A stretch of 64,000 nt of DNA, taken from contig NC_017857.3 in NCBI RefSeq assembly GCF_000260985.4, forward strand, positions 2,108,001 through 2,172,000, read 5' to 3'. Below are positions 28,233 through 37,535 of this stretch, piece after piece. A program made the position numbers and the translations under genes. This stretch comes from Methylophaga nitratireducenticrescens (GTDB taxonomy: Bacteria; Pseudomonadota; Gammaproteobacteria; Nitrosococcales; Methylophagaceae). The notes beneath the pieces were generated by a model. It had not been told where the DNA came from and did no database searches. It saw only the letters and a list, made by a program, of their open reading frames with translations. Numbering within the stretch: the stretch's first letter is position 1; each line of letters begins with the position of its first letter.

Positions 28233-30026
28233 TTACTTGGAATGTAATGTTTTACGTGGAGGAATCAGATCCGTGATATTGCCTTCGGCCATTTCCGCTG
28301 CAAAGGCAAACGTTTCTGACAAAGTCGGATGAGGATGAATGCTTAATCCGATATCTTCTGCATCGGCTCCCATTTCCAGTGCCAATACCGCTTCAGCAAT
28401 TAATTCACCGGCATTTGGTCCGACAATACCCGCACCTAATAAACGTCCTGTTTCCTTATCAAACAAAGCTTTAGTCAGACCTTCATCACGATCGACACTC
28501 AAACTACGACCGCTGGCAGCCCATGGGAAAGCACCTTTAACGTAATCAATGCCCTGCTTTTTCGCTTCATCTTCACTGAGACCCATCCAGGCAACTTCAG
28601 GATCGGTATAAGCGACTGAAGGAATGGTCATCGGATCAAAGGCCACTTTTTTTCCGGCAATATGCTCTGCAGCCACTTTACCTTCATGTGTTGCTTTATG
28701 GGCCAGCATCGGTTGACCGACAATGTCACCAATTGCATAGATGTGCGGCATATTGGTCTGCATCTGCTGATTGACCTTAATAAAGCCATAATCATTTACA
28801 TCCACACCAGCAGCTTCTGCATTGATCAGTTTACCGTTGGGTGAACGGCCCACTGCGACCAGAATCTTGTCGTAGGTTTGTGGATCTGGCGCATTATCAC
28901 CTTCAAAGGTGACCTTCAGGCCAGATTTTAACGCATCGATTTTGCTGACTTTGGTTTTCAGATAAATCGCTTTGTATTGTTTCTGGATATGGTTATGCAA
29001 AGGTTTAACCAGATCCTTATCGGCACCGGGGATCAGGCTGTCCTGTAATTCGACAACACTGATTTCAGAACCCAGAGCGTTGTAAACGGTCGCCATTTCA
29101 AGGCCGATAATACCGCCACCAATGACCAGCAGCTTCTTCGGAATATCCTCGAGCTCCAGTGCATCGGTAGAATCCATCATCCGTGGGTCATCATTCGGAA
29201 ACACCGGGATTTTTGTTACCCGTGAACCAGCAGCAATAATGCAGTTTTCAAAACTGATGGTTTTATCGCCTTCTTCTGTCTTGACCTGCATTAAATTAGT
29301 ACCGGAGAACTGTGCTTCACCATGTACCACAGTCACTTTACGTTGCTTGGCCAACGCTGATAATCCACCGGTCAGCTTAGAAACAATTCCGTCTTTCCAA
29401 TCTGCGACTTTGCGAATATCAATTTTTGGGGCGCCAAAGGTCACACCATTTTCAGCAATATGTTTTGCTTCATTAATAACGTGTGCTGTATGCAATAGAG
29501 CTTTTGAAGGAATACAACCAACATTCAGACACACTCCACCAATTCGTTGGTGACGTTCAATCAGAATCACCTGTTTGCCTAAATCAGCAGCACGAAATGC
29601 TGCCGTGTAACCACCAGGACCGGAACCTAAAACCACTAGCTCAGCATGCATGTCAGCATCAGTTGGAATTTCTGCTTTAGCAACAGGTGCTGCTTTGGAT
29701 TTTTCCGCAGGCTTTTCTGTTTCAGCAGGTTTTGGCTTATCTGCTTCTGGTTTGGGTTCAGCTGGTTTTTCCTCAGCTGCAGAGTCTGCCTCACTTTCAA
29801 CTGACAGAATCACATCACCCTGTGCAACTTTATCACCTACTTTGACATTTATTGACTTGATGATGCCAGCAGCTGAGCTTGGAATCTCCATTGCGGCTTT
29901 GTCAGATTCAAGCGTAATAATGTCCTGATTTTCGCTAACTGAATCACCTTCAGCAACCAGAATTTCAATAATTTCAACCGTATCAAAATCGCCGATATCC
30001 GGTACTTTGACTTCAATCAAACTCAT
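28233..30026 (-). CDS. lpdA: Dihydrolipoyl dehydrogenase (E3) with N-terminal lipoyl domain
   Basis: E3 of pyruvate dehydrogenase: reoxidises dihydrolipoamide with FAD and passes electrons to NAD. 597 residues, longer than classical E3 (about 475) because an N-terminal lipoyl domain (1-80, Lys in ESDKAAMEIP) and an Ala/Pro/Lys/Glu-rich linker (about 85-120) are fused to it, as in Neisseria and some other proteobacteria. Seen in the E3 part: FAD motif VLGSGPGGYTAAF, redox disulfide GGVCLNVGCIPSK, NAD motif IGGGIIGLEMA, and C-terminal active-site HPHPTLSE. Overlaps aceF by 4 bp. Last gene of the operon. Confidence 0.95.
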   Translation of the reverse strand: MSLIEVKVPDIGDFDTVEIIEILVAEGDSVSENQDIITLESDKAAMEIPSSAAGIIKSINVKVGDKVAQGDVILSVESEADSAAEEKPAEPKPEADKPKPAETEKPAEKSKAAPVAKAEIPTDADMHAELVVLGSGPGGYTAAFRAADLGKQVILIERHQRIGGVCLNVGCIPSKALLHTAHVINEAKHIAENGVTFGAPKIDIRKVADWKDGIVSKLTGGLSALAKQRKVTVVHGEAQFSGTNLMQVKTEEGDKTISFENCIIAAGSRVTKIPVFPNDDPRMMDSTDALELEDIPKKLLVIGGGIIGLEMATVYNALGSEISVVELQDSLIPGADKDLVKPLHNHIQKQYKAIYLKTKVSKIDALKSGLKVTFEGDNAPDPQTYDKILVAVGRSPNGKLINAEAAGVDVNDYGFIKVNQQMQTNMPHIYAIGDIVGQPMLAHKATHEGKVAAEHIAGKKVAFDPMTIPSVAYTDPEVAWMGLSEDEAKKQGIDYVKGAFPWAASGRSLSVDRDEGLTKALFDKETGRLLGAGIVGPNAGELIAEAVLALEMGADAEDIGLSIHPHPTLSETFAFAAEMAEGNITDLIPPRKTLHSK

Positions 30027-31342
30027 AACAAGACCTTTCTGATATCTGACAACATCTGATTCAGCATTACAGTGAATCGTGCACCGGCAGCGCCATCAAT
30101 CACCCGATGATCATAAGAAATGGATAATGGCAACATCAGTCGAGGCTCAAATTCTTTTCCGTTCCAGACTGGTTTCATCTGGTGACGACTGACGCCCAGA
30201 ATAGCGACTTCAGGTGCATTGACGATTGGCGTGAAGAATTGACCGCCAATACCACCCAGGCTGGAAATAGAGAATGTTCCGCCCTGTAAATCCTTGGCCG
30301 TTAAGGTTCCTTCACGGGCACGGGCACTGATTTCGCCCAATTCACCTGCCAAGTCCAGGAAGCCTTTTTTATCAACATCACGGATGACCGGCACCATCAG
30401 GCCATTTGGCGTATCAACGGCCACACCGATGTTGTAATACTTTTTATAAATCAGACTTTGCTTGTCTTCACTTAATGAAGCATTAAATTCCGGATACTGT
30501 TTCAGACAGGCAACCACGGCTTTCATAATGAACACCAATGGCGTCAGGCTGACACCTTTCTTGGCAGCCATATCTTTATTTTCCTGACGGAATTCTTCCA
30601 GTTCGGTGATATCGGCTTCATCAAACTGTGTTACATGTGGAATATTCAACCAGCAGGCGTGCAGATGTTTGCCGGAAATTTTCTTGATTCGTGATAATTC
30701 TTTGCTTTCGATTTCGCCAAACTGTTCAAAGTTGATCACTGGAACAGCTGGAATTCCGGCGCCTTCAGCAGATTTTGGTACGGGTGTGTTCATCACCTGT
30801 TTAACAAAATTCTGCACATCTTCTTTGGAAATACGTCCTTTTTGACCACTACCCACTACGGCAGCCAGCGGAACACCCAATTCACGAGCGAACTGTCTTA
30901 CCGAAGGGGAAGCGTGTGATAGCTTTTTGGACGATCCTGTATCAGGTGCATATGGAAGTGTTTCTGCTCTTTCAGCCTCAGGGTTGGCAAGCGTAGGAGC
31001 TGGCTCCGGTTTGCTCTCAGCCGCAGCAGGTTTTTCTTGTTCTACTGGTTTGTTTTCAACTGTTTTTCCAGTCGGTTTATCATTTTTTTCGACGTCATCG
31101 TCAGCTGACTCAATCAAAGCGATAACCGCTCCTTCACTAACTTTATCGCCGACTTTGACTTTTACTTCCTTAATCGTGCCACTTAACGATGATGGGATTT
31201 CCATCATCGCTTTGTCAGACTCAATAGTGATCACTTCCTGATTGGCACTGATTGAATCACCTTCGGCAACTAATACTTCGATAATTTCAACATTGTCAAA
31301 ATCACCGATATCCGGAACTTTTAATTCGATTAAATCTGCCAT
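30023..31342 (-). CDS. aceF: Dihydrolipoyllysine acetyltransferase (E2 of pyruvate dehydrogenase)
   Basis: Transfers acetyl groups from lipoamide to CoA and forms the core of the complex. 439 residues with a single lipoyl domain (about 1-80, Lys in ESDKAMMEIP), a flexible Pro/Ala/Glu linker, a peripheral subunit-binding domain (ASPSVRQFARELGV ... GRISKEDVQNFV, about 145-180), and the catalytic domain with His/Asp motif SYDHRVIDGAAGARF near the C-terminus. E. coli AceF has three lipoyl domains. Its lipoyl domain is nearly identical to that of lpdA downstream. Starts 3 bp after aceE. Confidence 0.95.
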   Translation of the reverse strand: MADLIELKVPDIGDFDNVEIIEVLVAEGDSISANQEVITIESDKAMMEIPSSLSGTIKEVKVKVGDKVSEGAVIALIESADDDVEKNDKPTGKTVENKPVEQEKPAAAESKPEPAPTLANPEAERAETLPYAPDTGSSKKLSHASPSVRQFARELGVPLAAVVGSGQKGRISKEDVQNFVKQVMNTPVPKSAEGAGIPAVPVINFEQFGEIESKELSRIKKISGKHLHACWLNIPHVTQFDEADITELEEFRQENKDMAAKKGVSLTPLVFIMKAVVACLKQYPEFNASLSEDKQSLIYKKYYNIGVAVDTPNGLMVPVIRDVDKKGFLDLAGELGEISARAREGTLTAKDLQGGTFSISSLGGIGGQFFTPIVNAPEVAILGVSRHQMKPVWNGKEFEPRLMLPLSISYDHRVIDGAAGARFTVMLNQMLSDIRKVLL

Positions 31343-31345
31343 GTT

Positions 31346-34000
31346 TTAGACCTTCACTGGATTTGCTGCTTCGACATCAATCTTATATTGTTTGATAGCC
31401 TTAGCAACCACATCATATTTAATTGTGCCTTCATCAGCCAGCGCGCTGAGTGTAGCAACTACCACATGATAACGATCCACTTCAAAAAAGCTGCGTAATT
31501 TTTCACGGGTGTCACTACGACCAAATCCATCAGTACCCAATACGGCATAACGTTGTTTTATCCATGGGCGCAATTGCTCGGCATAAAGACGCATATAGTC
31601 CGTAGAAGCCACCACAACGCCTTGTTGATCATCCAGACACTGTGAAATGTAGCTACGTTTTTTCTCAGCAGTTGGATGCAGGCGGTTATAACGGTCAACA
31701 TCCATACCTTCACGCACCAGTTCGTTCACACTGGTCACACTCCACACATTGGCGGAGACATTCCAGTCTTTTTCCAGCATTTCAGCTGCAGCTTCAACTT
31801 CACGTAGAATCGTACCACTGCCTAAAAGTTGGGCTTTTATATTATGTTTGCCACCAGACTTCAGCTGATAAAGCCCCTTGATGATGCCATCTTCGACGCC
31901 TTTAGGCATAGCGGGATGTCCATAATTTTCATTCATTACAGTTAAGTAATAAAACACTCCTTCCTGGTTTTCATACATACGCCGCATGCCTTCATGAACA
32001 ATAACAGCGATTTCGTAAGCGTAAGTTGGATCATAGCTAATACAATTAGGAATAGTATTTGCCAGAATCAGACTATGTCCATCCTGATGCTGCAATCCTT
32101 CGCCGTTCAAAGTTGTACGACCAGCAGTACCTCCAATCAAAAAACCTTTAGCCTGAATATCTCCCGCCAACCAGCATAGGTCACCAACCCGCTGAAAACC
32201 AAACATCGAGTAATAAATGTAGAAAGGAATCATATTGACGTTGTAGTTGGAATATGCAGTGGCCGCAGAAACCCACTCAGCCATTGATCCAGCTTCGTTA
32301 ATACCTTCCTGGAGAATCTGGCCTTTAGTATCTTCGCGATACCACATGACCTTGCCGGAATCTTCCGGTTCATATTTCTGGCCCGAAGATGAATAGATAC
32401 CAATTGAACGAAATAGGCCTTCCATACCAAAAGTTCGAGCTTCATCAGGAACAATTGGTACAACATTTTTACCGATTTTCTTATCACGTATTAATGCCGT
32501 TAATACACGCATGAAAGCCATGGCCGTAGACAATTCGCGGTCACCACTGTCTTTAAGCACCGCATCGAAGATGGTGAGAGAAGGAATTTCCAGAGCCGGA
32601 GCATTATTATTACGTTTTGGTATAAAACCACCTAACTCATTACGTCGTTCCAAGAGATATTTTTTCTCATCACTGTCATCATCAAGTTTGACGTAAGGAA
32701 TTTCTTCAATTTCATCGTCAGAAATAGGAATATTGAAACGGTCACGGAAACGTTTCATATGCTCCAGCCCCATTTTCTTTTGCTGGTGGGTAGTATTTTG
32801 ACCTTCACCTGCTTGTCCGAGACCGTAGCCTTTAACCGTTTTCGCCAATATGACTGTAGGTTGGCCTTCATGATCTACAGCACGTTTATAAGCAGCATAG
32901 ATCTTGCGTGGGTCATGTCCACCACGGCTGAGATGCCAGATGTCTTCATCAGTCATATCCGAAACCATATCCAGTAATTCCGGATATTTGCCAAAGAAAT
33001 GCTCACGAACATATGCTCCATCTTTGGCCTTATAATTCTGGTATTCGCCATCGACAACTTCTTCCATGCGCTTCAGCAGTAAGCCTTTGGTATCACGTGC
33101 CAGTAATTGATCCCAGCCACTACCCCAGATAACTTTTATGACATTCCAGCCAGCACCACGGAATAATGCTTCCAGCTCCTGAATGATTTTGCCATTACCG
33201 CGGACCGGGCCATCAAGTCGTTGCAGATTACAATTTACTACAAATATCAGGTTATCAAGTTTTTCGCGTCCGGCCAGGGTAATGGCACCTAATGATTCTG
33301 GCTCATCCATCTCACCATCACCCAGATATGCCCATACGTGACGTCCATCTGTTTTAGCAATATCACGATGATGCATGTACTTCATGAATCGTGCCTGGTA
33401 AATAGAAAGAATTGGGCCAAGTCCCATAGACACCGTCGGGAATTGCCAATAATTTGGCATTAACCATGGATGCGGGTAGGAAGAAAGTCCTTTCCCATCG
33501 ATTTCAAAACGGTAATTATTCAGTTGTTCTTCAGTCAGTCGGCCCTCAAGAAATGAACGGGCATAGATACCTGGAGCAGAGTGGCCTTGCAGAAACACTA
33601 AATCGGCGCCATGTTCATGATTGTCGCCTCTGAAGAAATGGTTAAATCCGACATCATAAAGTGTTGCGGCTGATGAGAACGTAGCGATATGACCGCCGAC
33701 GGAGCCAGGCTTCATATTGGCTTTAACCACCATCGCCATAGCATTCCATCGAATGTATGAACGGAGTTTATGCTCCATCGCCTGATCACCAGGAATGCGC
33801 TCCTGCTGATCGACCGGAATAGAATTTACATAGGCTGTGTTGGCACTGTAAGGAAGGTTTACACCGCTTCGGCGGGCCTTATCAATAAGCTTTTCAATAA
33901 TAAAGTGGGCTTTTTCGTCACCGGCTGCTTGAAGCACGGACTCCAGGGCGTCCAACCATTCTTGCGTTTCTTGTGGATCGTGATCGACAAAATCAGTCAT
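31346..34000 (-). CDS. aceE: Pyruvate dehydrogenase E1 component, homodimeric type
   Basis: Thiamine-diphosphate enzyme that decarboxylates pyruvate and acetylates lipoamide. 884 residues, the gammaproteobacterial single-chain alpha2 type. Seen: NAMAMVVKAN near 50-59, VGGHIATFSSAATLYDVGFNHFF region, the ThDP motif GDGEMDEPES near 228-237, and the C-terminal GTDGFGRSDTREKLR. AGAAGG precedes the ATG. First gene of the operon; no pdhR-like regulator is adjacent. The 179-bp upstream region probably holds the promoter. Confidence 0.97.
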   Translation of the reverse strand: MTDFVDHDPQETQEWLDALESVLQAAGDEKAHFIIEKLIDKARRSGVNLPYSANTAYVNSIPVDQQERIPGDQAMEHKLRSYIRWNAMAMVVKANMKPGSVGGHIATFSSAATLYDVGFNHFFRGDNHEHGADLVFLQGHSAPGIYARSFLEGRLTEEQLNNYRFEIDGKGLSSYPHPWLMPNYWQFPTVSMGLGPILSIYQARFMKYMHHRDIAKTDGRHVWAYLGDGEMDEPESLGAITLAGREKLDNLIFVVNCNLQRLDGPVRGNGKIIQELEALFRGAGWNVIKVIWGSGWDQLLARDTKGLLLKRMEEVVDGEYQNYKAKDGAYVREHFFGKYPELLDMVSDMTDEDIWHLSRGGHDPRKIYAAYKRAVDHEGQPTVILAKTVKGYGLGQAGEGQNTTHQQKKMGLEHMKRFRDRFNIPISDDEIEEIPYVKLDDDSDEKKYLLERRNELGGFIPKRNNNAPALEIPSLTIFDAVLKDSGDRELSTAMAFMRVLTALIRDKKIGKNVVPIVPDEARTFGMEGLFRSIGIYSSSGQKYEPEDSGKVMWYREDTKGQILQEGINEAGSMAEWVSAATAYSNYNVNMIPFYIYYSMFGFQRVGDLCWLAGDIQAKGFLIGGTAGRTTLNGEGLQHQDGHSLILANTIPNCISYDPTYAYEIAVIVHEGMRRMYENQEGVFYYLTVMNENYGHPAMPKGVEDGIIKGLYQLKSGGKHNIKAQLLGSGTILREVEAAAEMLEKDWNVSANVWSVTSVNELVREGMDVDRYNRLHPTAEKKRSYISQCLDDQQGVVVASTDYMRLYAEQLRPWIKQRYAVLGTDGFGRSDTREKLRSFFEVDRYHVVVATLSALADEGTIKYDVVAKAIKQYKIDVEAANPVKV

Positions 34001-34179
34001 ATTTACCTTCTTAAATCATAACGCGATGAAAACTAGTCGCACATTGTAACAGTTTTTGTTTAATTCACACTCCGGAACTCCGACAAAAGCACGCTACAGC
34101 AGCATTCTGACAGGAAAATCAAAACCTTATGGAAAAAGCTAATAACGAAAAACTATTGCGAGATCTGGTTAATCGGGAT

Positions 34180-34782
34180 TTATAAAGCGGTAGATTGATT
34201 ACGTCGGTGTTGAATGAATAATCTGAATCCCAACAATAAAAAAGTAATGAGCAGATAAATTAATGGTTCAGTTTTATCTTGCTTAACCAGCATATAAAAA
34301 TGCACACAAGAAAGCACGACAATAAGATAAATTAAATAATGTAATTTTTTCCAGCGACGGCCACCTAGCCGTTTCATCATCTTGTCGGTAGAAGTAATCG
34401 TCAATGGAATCAGCAAGACAAAGCTGATAAAGCCAATGGTTATAAAAGGACGTTTCACAATGTCCAGCCATATCTCGTGTACATCAAAAAACTGGTCCAT
34501 TCCAAGATACAACAGCATATGCACGCTGGCATAAAAGAAGGCAAACAATCCCAGCATTCGGCGAAACCGGATAAATTGGTTGATACCCGTCAGTTTACGT
34601 AGCGGTGAAATCAATAATGTCACCATAATAAACCGTAACGCCCACACGCCGGTATCTCGGGTCACCGCTTCGATAGGATTAGCACCCAACTGATCGGTCA
34701 GTAACGCATAAATCAGCCAGCTAAGTGGTAATAGCGAAATAATAAAAACCAGCCGTTTCAGACTGGTGATATGTTTTTGCAT
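34180..34782 (-). CDS. msrQ: Protein-methionine-sulfoxide reductase haem-binding subunit MsrQ
   Basis: Inner-membrane b-type cytochrome that feeds electrons from the quinone pool to periplasmic MsrP. 200 residues with six hydrophobic segments. Seen: conserved histidines in YASVHMLLYLGMDQ (near 86), KLHYLIYLIVVLSCVHFYML (near 148-162), typical of the YedZ/ferric-reductase fold, and RFRRMLGLFAFFYA. Its start overlaps the last base of msrP, so the pair is coupled. Last gene of the hvfA-doxX-msrP-msrQ group. Confidence 0.9.
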   Translation of the reverse strand: MQKHITSLKRLVFIISLLPLSWLIYALLTDQLGANPIEAVTRDTGVWALRFIMVTLLISPLRKLTGINQFIRFRRMLGLFAFFYASVHMLLYLGMDQFFDVHEIWLDIVKRPFITIGFISFVLLIPLTITSTDKMMKRLGGRRWKKLHYLIYLIVVLSCVHFYMLVKQDKTEPLIYLLITFLLLGFRLFIQHRRNQSTAL

Positions 34783-35738
34783 CAGAAATATCGTTTAAGA
34801 TCCATGCCGCTATACAGCTCTGCGACTTCGTCTCCATAGCCATTGAACATCAGCGTTTCTCGTTTAAGAAACTCACCAATGCGTCTTTCCCGTCGCTGGC
34901 TCCAACGTGGATGGTTCACATCCGGGTTTACATTAGAATAAAAACCATACTCGCCGGCATTGGCCTGAACCCAGGCAGTTAATGGCATTTCTTCAACAAA
35001 ACGGATTCGCACGATTGATTTGATGCTTTTAAAACCATATTTCCACGGAACCACCAGACGAATCGGCGCCCCATTCTGTCCCGGCATTTCACGGCCATAC
35101 AAACCAACGGCCAGCAATGTTAAAGGATGCATCGCTTCATCCATACGTAGTCCTTCCCGATAGGGCCAATCGAGCACGCGACGACGTTGCCCTGGCATTT
35201 GTTCAGGATCATACAACGTCGTAAATTCAACAAATTTGGCTTTGGAGTTGGGTTGAGCCTGCTTTAACACCTCGGCTAAAGGAAAGCCTACCCAGGGAAT
35301 AACCATTGACCAGCCTTCAACACAACGCAGCCGATAAATCCGCTCTTCCAAGGTCTGCGTTTTTATCAGCTCGTTGTAATCATATTGCCCCGGTTTATCG
35401 CACTCGCCATCAACAGTAATCATCCATGGCTTGCTACGATCAGGAAAATCGGCGGCTAATGCAGAAGGAGATTCCTTGTCAGTGCCAAATTCATAAAAAT
35501 TGTTATAGGAGGTAATAGATTCATAGGTCGTAAGTTTTTCTTCAGTAGAAAAGTCACTGGGTTGAAGGTCAGCATAAGCTTCCCCTGAGGGGGCTTTAGC
35601 AGCAAAGCTAAGCGGTATTGTGCTTGCGGCAGCCAAACCCGCCGCACCATTAATAAATTGTCGGCGATTCAAATAGACCTGATAATCCGTGACTTCTGAC
35701 TCAGGAATATCCCAGGGATGTTTTTTACGAATCCACAT
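34782..35738 (-). CDS. msrP: Protein-methionine-sulfoxide reductase catalytic subunit MsrP
   Basis: Periplasmic molybdopterin enzyme that repairs methionine sulfoxide in envelope proteins, for example after hypochlorous acid or copper stress. 318 residues. Seen: a twin-arginine signal ([16 protein letters not shown], near 28-43) preceded by an unusually long N-terminal stretch typical of YedY, the molybdenum-ligand Cys in [15 protein letters not shown], and [15 protein letters not shown]. Overlaps doxX by 14 bp upstream and msrQ by 1 bp downstream. Confidence 0.93.
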   Translation of the reverse strand: MWIRKKHPWDIPESEVTDYQVYLNRRQFINGAAGLAAASTIPLSFAAKAPSGEAYADLQPSDFSTEEKLTTYESITSYNNFYEFGTDKESPSALAADFPDRSKPWMITVDGECDKPGQYDYNELIKTQTLEERIYRLRCVEGWSMVIPWVGFPLAEVLKQAQPNSKAKFVEFTTLYDPEQMPGQRRRVLDWPYREGLRMDEAMHPLTLLAVGLYGREMPGQNGAPIRLVVPWKYGFKSIKSIVRIRFVEEMPLTAWVQANAGEYGFYSNVNPDVNHPRWSQRRERRIGEFLKRETLMFNGYGDEVAELYSGMDLKRYF

Positions 35739-36360
35739 GATTCACCTCATTAGGCATGTAACGTTTGGCTAACCAGTAATCAACACTGATATATCGACCA
35801 GCCCCGATAAAGAACAATGCCAGCAACATCACAAAATAAGTTGCGGCAAACTCTATACCATTATTGAGTACAACAAAGTTGCCATGTTCCGTAAGCCAGC
35901 TATAATTTCCATATTCTTGAAGTATTGATTTGGCTCGGTCCAAACGATCTATTGCTTCCCCAGCATTCTCAGCAGCAAAAGCGCTCATCGGATCATGAAT
36001 TGCTTGCCAGCCATTTTTCCAATGCACACTGAACGCAGCAACCAGCATGGTAATCATCAGTGGAATACTGACCCAGCGTACAGCCAGTCCCAGCAATAAT
36101 AAAATAGCACCAAAATACTCAGCCCCCCAGGCCATATAAGCCATCAGCTCGGGAAACGGTAACCCCAATCCCCAGTCCGGATTGGCAAACCAGTCTATGG
36201 TGTTTTGTAATGAACTCTCGGGATTGAAGGGATTCCATTTGTTATTGGCAGCTACCCAGAAAACCGGTATCAAGTAAGCTCTCAATAATAAAGGTGCCAA
36301 AAAATCCACTTTTCGGATGATATTTATTAGCCACTGCACACTTTTAAGCAACTGAATCAT
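35725..36360 (-). CDS. DoxX family membrane protein (HvfD-like)
   Basis: Inner-membrane protein of 211 residues of the DoxX family. Seen: [19 protein letters not shown] near 24-42, segments around [16 protein letters not shown] and [16 protein letters not shown], a polar insert of about 55 residues (116-170), and a final helix. DoxX proteins are regular members of HvfABCD/bufferin operons, where HvfD is a DoxX protein, which fits the cysteine-repeat peptide encoded upstream. Expression relative to hvfA is probably reduced by the hairpin between them. The 14-bp overlap with msrP indicates coupling. Confidence 0.82.
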   Translation of the reverse strand: MIQLLKSVQWLINIIRKVDFLAPLLLRAYLIPVFWVAANNKWNPFNPESSLQNTIDWFANPDWGLGLPFPELMAYMAWGAEYFGAILLLLGLAVRWVSIPLMITMLVAAFSVHWKNGWQAIHDPMSAFAAENAGEAIDRLDRAKSILQEYGNYSWLTEHGNFVVLNNGIEFAATYFVMLLALFFIGAGRYISVDYWLAKRYMPNEVNHVDS

Positions 36361-36378
36361 AATAGTTATTCCCAGAGG

Positions 36379-36404
36379 AAAACAGAGGCCGAGGCCCCTG
36401 TTTT
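36379..36404 (-). terminator. Terminator/attenuator between hvfA and doxX
   Basis: On the minus strand a 12-bp stem (AAAACAGGGGCC with GGCCTCTGTTTT, one G-U pair, 2-nt loop) ending in TTTT lies 21 bp after the hvfA stop and 19 bp before doxX. It should let most transcripts end after hvfA, giving more peptide than membrane protein. Confidence 0.75.
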
Positions 36405-36425
36405 TTCGCTTGCTTAAACAAATGT

Positions 36426-36719
36426 TTATTTATTTCCACACTTAGCTTCGCCACATTTGCCTTCAGCATCTTTTTTGCTGTCTTCACCACACTTGGCTTC
36501 ACCACATTTACCTTCAGCATCTTTTTTAGTGTCTTCACCACACTTGGCTTCGCCACATTTGCCTTCTTCGTGATGTTTAGCCAGTTGCATGTAACCACTA
36601 CTTAATTCAGTTGATTGGAATGGGTTGCTATCTGCAGCAGCAATGGGTGAAAAAGCCAGACCTGCAGTCATTGCTGCACTGGCAGCCAACGCGATAGAAG
36701 TTTTTTTGTTCATAGTCAT
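36426..36719 (-). CDS. hvfA: HvfA-like secreted cysteine-repeat precursor peptide (predicted RiPP copper-binding)
   Basis: Predicted 97-residue precursor. Seen: Sec-type signal (NKK, then hydrophobic IALAASAAMTAGLAF, cleavage near AAA-D at 29-30), a short spacer, and three exact EGKCGEAKCG units at 52-61, 69-78 and 86-95, separated by EDTKKDA and EDSKKDA. Cys 55, 60, 72, 77, 89 and 94. Known of the family: EGKCG cysteines of HvfA are converted by the MNIO enzyme HvfB with HvfC into oxazolone/thioamide copper ligands. HvfB/C homologues are not in this window. Start 36719 is preceded by AAGGA at the right distance; a second ATG at 36713 follows. Faces an ECF sigma gene. Confidence 0.85.
   Translation of the reverse strand: MTMNKKTSIALAASAAMTAGLAFSPIAAADSNPFQSTELSSGYMQLAKHHEEGKCGEAKCGEDTKKDAEGKCGEAKCGEDSKKDAEGKCGEAKCGNK
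36435..36566 (-). repeat. Tandem 51-bp repeats encoding EGKCGEAKCG units
   Basis: Two and a half copies of a 17-codon unit inside the hvfA-like gene, nearly identical at DNA level. Such repeats can gain or lose copies, changing the number of modifiable cysteines. Confidence 0.85.
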
Positions 36720-36783
36720 GTTTAAATTCCTTATGTATTGGGTCACATTATTAACCCGACTTTCATAACCGGGCTTGTTGACA

Positions 36784-36811
36784 TAGACTGACCAGCAAAT
36801 CATTTGTTACA
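36784..36811 (-). promoter_or_regulatory. Candidate ECF-sigma promoter of hvfA
   Basis: On the minus strand TGTAAC (36806-36811) and GTCTA (36784-36788) are separated by 17 bp, the AAC / GTC arrangement of ECF promoters, about 65 bp before the hvfA start. It lies between hvfA and the divergent sigma gene. A looser AAC-N19-GTC pair lies before the sigma gene itself. Confidence 0.4.
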
Positions 36812-36913
36812 AAATTTTATGCATTTCCCTGAAAAACATATCCATCCAGTAAAAGAAGCATTATTTGGTTGAAACATTTGGCTAAACCGTAGGCGTCAGG
36901 ATTCATTAACACA

Positions 36914-37534
36914 ATGATAGACAAGCATGCTTCACACTATTTTGAGAATGATGCCGCATTAATTGCCGCCATGCTTGAAGGTGACTCAACTGCTTTTGAA
37001 GCGGCTGTAGCGCTATATCATCCAAGAATGGTAACCATCGCCAAAGCCATTATCGGGGAAGCCTTCGCAGAAGAAATTGCTCAGGATGCCTGGATATCAG
37101 CCATTCGTTCATTGAGTGAATTTGCCGGTCGCAGCAGCCTGAATACATGGCTGATTCAAATCACAGCCAACGCCGCCAAAACCAGACTTCGCAGAGAAAA
37201 ACGTCAGGTCTCGCTGGATGAAAATTGGCAAAAAAGCGAAACAGATGATCGTTTTGATCATAGTGGGCATTGGCAAGAACCGGTTGCTCAATGGGAACTG
37301 GAAACCCCAGAAGCTATTCTGGCCAATAGTGAACTCAGCGACATCATCAGCCAGACCTTCGATCAACTTCCACCACAACAGCAAGCTGTATTGAGCCTTT
37401 ACGATCTGGAAGGCGAATCAATGACAGAAATTTGTAATATTCTCGACATCTCTGCGTCCAATGCAAGAGTATTGCTGCATCGTGCGCGGTCAGCAATTCA
37501 ACAGAAAATCGCTCAATATCAGGATAATGATTAA
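36914..37534 (+). CDS. ECF RNA polymerase sigma factor
   Basis: Group IV (RpoE-like) sigma factor of 206 residues. Seen: region 2 with EIAQDAWISAIRSLSEFAGRSSL near 55-77 and NTWLIQITANAAKTRLR, an acidic linker (about 100-135), and region 4 with LPPQQQAVLSLYDLEGES and helix-turn-helix SNARVLLHRARSAIQ near 178-192. The next gene is a zinc-finger anti-sigma factor, and the divergent genes encode the HvfA-like peptide, DoxX and MsrPQ; these are its most likely targets. A weak AGGA is 13 nt before the ATG. Confidence 0.92.
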   Translation: MIDKHASHYFENDAALIAAMLEGDSTAFEAAVALYHPRMVTIAKAIIGEAFAEEIAQDAWISAIRSLSEFAGRSSLNTWLIQITANAAKTRLRREKRQVSLDENWQKSETDDRFDHSGHWQEPVAQWELETPEAILANSELSDIISQTFDQLPPQQQAVLSLYDLEGESMTEICNILDISASNARVLLHRARSAIQQKIAQYQDND

Positions 37535-37535
37535 C

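Noticed and set aside
36435-36566. Regular repeats as a CRISPR-like array
   Set aside because: The 51-bp repeats are contiguous codons of one gene with no unique spacers.
36344-36598. 84-codon repetitive open frame as a second repeat peptide
   Set aside because: It is the shifted frame of the hvfA repeats, lacks a signal peptide and overlaps the terminator and doxX start.
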